DNA of 7,238 bases. Origin: JBMTVN01 sp046047235. Its GTDB lineage: Bacteria; Verrucomicrobiota; Verrucomicrobiia; Limisphaerales; JAHDYP01. The notes beneath the pieces were generated by a model that was not told the origin of the DNA, made no database searches, and saw only the letters and a program-made list of their open reading frames with translations. The stretch is from contig JBJOII010000174.1 of NCBI GenBank assembly GCA_046047235.1, forward strand, positions 1 through 7,238. Direction: 5' to 3'. This document shows, piece after piece, positions 5,627-7,238 of the stretch. The translations under genes and the position numbers were made by a program. Each line of letters starts with the position of its first letter. The first letter of the stretch is position 1.

Positions 5627-6549
5627 ATCAGGACGCCCCCGCCATCGACGTCCGCAATGTCTCCAAGTCCTTCGGCTCCCACCGCGTGGTCAACAACGTC
5701 TCGCTCCGCGTCCAAAAAGGCGAGATCCACGGTTTCCTCGGCCCCAACGGCAGCGGCAAAACCACTTTCCTGCGCATGCTCTGCGGCCTGCTCACCCCCG
5801 ACTCCGGAGAAGGCTCCTGCCTCGGCTATGACTTCCGCCAGGATTCCCGACGCATCAAAACCCGAGTCGGTTACATGCCCCAGAAGTTCAGCCTCTACGA
5901 AGACCTCACCATCGCCGAAAACCTCGACTTCATGGCGCGCGTCTACGGCGTCACCAACCGGCGCCAAACGGTGCAATCCAGCCTCGAATCCCTCGGACTA
6001 ACTCACCGCAAATCCCAGCTCGCCGGCGAACTCTCAGGCGGATGGAAACAACGCCTCGCCCTCGCAGCCTGCCTGATCTCCAACCCCGACCTCCTCCTGC
6101 TGGATGAACCCACCGCCGGCGTCGACCCCCAGGCCCGACGCGATTTCTGGGACGAAATCCACCGCCTGGCAGGGCAGGGGCTCACGGTCCTCGTCACCAC
6201 CCACTATATGGACGAAGCCGAACGCTGCCACCGCCTCGGCTATATCGCCTACGGCCAACTGCTCGCCAATGGCACCCCAGAGGAAATCGTCACCTCTTCC
6301 AACCTGTCCACGTTCGAAATCACCGGCCCCAACCTCGCCACGCTCCAGCCCACCCTGGCCCAACTCCCCGAAACCCAGCTTGTCGCCGCCTTCGGCTCAG
6401 CACTCCACGTCTGCGGACTGCAAAACGCCCCACTGGAAACCGCCCTCCAAAATGCCCTCGGATCCCATCACACCATCCTTCGCGTCCCCACCAGCCTAGA
6501 GGACGTCTTCATCCACCTCATGCGCCATACCTCCTCCAGCCCGCCATGA
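5623..6549 (+). CDS. ABC transporter ATP-binding protein (ABC-2/YbhF type)
   Basis: This 308-residue cytoplasmic ATPase would power the adjacent permease. All nucleotide-binding motifs are intact: Walker A GPNGSGKTT (40-48), Q-loop Gln87 in YMPQKFSLY, signature LSGGWKQR (137-144), Walker B LLLLDEPT with catalytic Glu162, D-loop around Asp168 (GVDPQ), and switch His194 in TTHYMDEAE. The Trp in the signature and the wording around it resemble YbhF-type exporters. Residues about 220-305 are a C-terminal extension ending in TSLEDVFIHLM, usual for ATPases paired with ABC-2 permeases. It has a single nucleotide-binding domain, unlike E. coli YbhF, which carries two, so it would act as a homodimer unless another ATPase is encoded beyond the window. 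ATGA overlaps with the adaptor upstream and the permease downstream imply translational coupling. No Shine-Dalgarno sequence precedes the ATG. Confidence 0.95.
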   Translation: MNQDAPAIDVRNVSKSFGSHRVVNNVSLRVQKGEIHGFLGPNGSGKTTFLRMLCGLLTPDSGEGSCLGYDFRQDSRRIKTRVGYMPQKFSLYEDLTIAENLDFMARVYGVTNRRQTVQSSLESLGLTHRKSQLAGELSGGWKQRLALAACLISNPDLLLLDEPTAGVDPQARRDFWDEIHRLAGQGLTVLVTTHYMDEAERCHRLGYIAYGQLLANGTPEEIVTSSNLSTFEITGPNLATLQPTLAQLPETQLVAAFGSALHVCGLQNAPLETALQNALGSHHTILRVPTSLEDVFIHLMRHTSSSPP

Positions 6550-7238
6550 CGTCCACCCCCTTCAGCCCCCAACGGTTCCTCGCCATGGTGCTCAAGGAGT
6601 TCATCCAAATGCGCCGGGACAGACTGACTTTCGGCATGATGGTCGGCATCCCCATGCTCCAGCTCCTCGTCTTCGGCTTCGCCATCAATCTCAACCCACG
6701 CCACCTCCCGGCCGCCGTCCTCTCCAAAGACAATTCCCCGTTCGCCCGCAGCCTCGTCTGGGGCCTCAAACATACCGGCTACTTCGATATCCGCCACATC
6801 GCCTCCTCCCCAACGGAAGCCAACCAGCTACTCCGGGAAGGAGACGTCCAGTTCGTGCTCACAATCCCCGAGGATTTCTCCCGCGAACTCCTCCGCAACC
6901 ACCACCCTTCCATCCTCCTCGAAGCCGATGCCACCGACCCCGCCGCCACCGGCCCCGCCGTCGCCGCCGTCGAAACGCTCGTCGCCCAAATCTTCCAGCG
7001 CGATCTCAAGGGCCTCCCCGTCATCCCATTCCAGTCTCCCCCCCCGGTCCAGCTCGTCCTCCACCGCAACTACAACCCCGAGATCATCACGCAATACAAC
7101 ATCGTACCGGGCCTCCTCGGCGTAGTGCTCACAATGACGATGGTCATGATCACCGCACTCGCCATCACCCGCGAAAGGGAACGCGGCACCATGGAAAACC
7201 TCCTCGCCACCCCCATCCGCCCCCTCGAAGTGATGACC
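6546..7238 (+). CDS. ABC-2 type permease (YbhS/YbhR-like), N-terminal part
   Basis: The first 231 residues are in the window, and the frame is open to the right edge. The N-terminus has a cytoplasmic segment FLAMVLKEFIQMRRDRLT (11-28), then a first membrane helix at about 29-48 (MMVGIPMLQLLVFGFAI). A large extracytoplasmic domain (about 50-183) follows, with LLREGDVQFVLTIPEDFSREL at 95-115 and RNYNPE at 174-179. A second helix is at about 185-207. RERERGTMENLLATPI (209-224) is the cytoplasmic motif after helix 2 that is typical of ABC-2 permeases. Remaining helices are outside the window. Members of this class export drugs, lipids or other small molecules; the substrate cannot be read from the sequence. 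The ATG overlaps the ATPase stop (ATGA). A second permease often follows in this gene order, which cannot be seen here. Confidence 0.93.
   Translation, partial: MTSTPFSPQRFLAMVLKEFIQMRRDRLTFGMMVGIPMLQLLVFGFAINLNPRHLPAAVLSKDNSPFARSLVWGLKHTGYFDIRHIASSPTEANQLLREGDVQFVLTIPEDFSRELLRNHHPSILLEADATDPAATGPAVAAVETLVAQIFQRDLKGLPVIPFQSPPPVQLVLHRNYNPEIITQYNIVPGLLGVVLTMTMVMITALAITRERERGTMENLLATPIRPLEVMT

Noticed and set aside
1..7238. tRNA, rRNA, CRISPR, transposase or integrase sequences
   Set aside because: No such gene, repeat array or terminal inverted repeat was seen; the window is almost fully filled by eight genes with similar base composition.

Overview
The window looks like chromosomal DNA from a GC-rich, Gram-negative bacterium. 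The best guess is the Planctomycetota/Verrucomicrobiota group, most likely Verrucomicrobiota. This is inferred from a DUF1080 (3-keto-disaccharide hydrolase-type) lipoprotein, a secreted NPCBM protein that probably continues into a GH9-type cellulase, outer-membrane and lipoprotein export signals, and the near absence of Shine-Dalgarno sequences. The sequence gives no direct taxonomic marker.

Layout. The left half (1-3591) lies entirely on the minus strand and reads, in transcription order: a radical SAM protein of the COG0731 type (3591-2707), a DUF1080 lipoprotein (2635-1940), alanine dehydrogenase (1867-788), and the N-terminal 262 residues of a secreted NPCBM protein (788-1, running off the left edge). 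Gaps are 71 and 72 bases, then a one-base TGATG overlap. The right half (3684-7238) lies on the plus strand: a predicted outer-membrane beta-barrel of DUF6268 type (3684-4574), a HlyD/YbhG-type periplasmic adaptor lipoprotein (4640-5626), an ABC ATPase (5623-6549) and an ABC-2 permease (6546-7238, running off the right edge). The last three are joined by two ATGA overlaps. The halves diverge from a 92-base spacer (3592-3683) holding candidate opposed promoters and a small inverted repeat.

How the genes may work together. The plus-strand set is an export or efflux module of the YbhG-YbhF-YbhS/R class: cytoplasmic ATPase, inner-membrane permease and membrane-anchored adaptor, with a barrel gene where a TolC-type channel might be expected. 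On the minus strand, the DUF1080 lipoprotein and the NPCBM protein suggest extracellular or periplasmic glycan handling. Alanine dehydrogenase sits between them and looks catalytically intact. The radical SAM protein may be an unrelated housekeeping enzyme.

The + strand is C-rich over G in both halves, so minus-strand genes favour G-ending codons and plus-strand genes favour C-ending codons. This produces many long spurious ORFs opposite real genes. I saw no tRNA, rRNA, CRISPR array, insertion sequence or attachment site. No non-coding stretch exceeds about 100 bases. I found no clearly new system. The most unusual points are the ald/NPCBM coupling, the barrel-headed exporter cluster, and the divergent spacer with possibly leaderless promoters.
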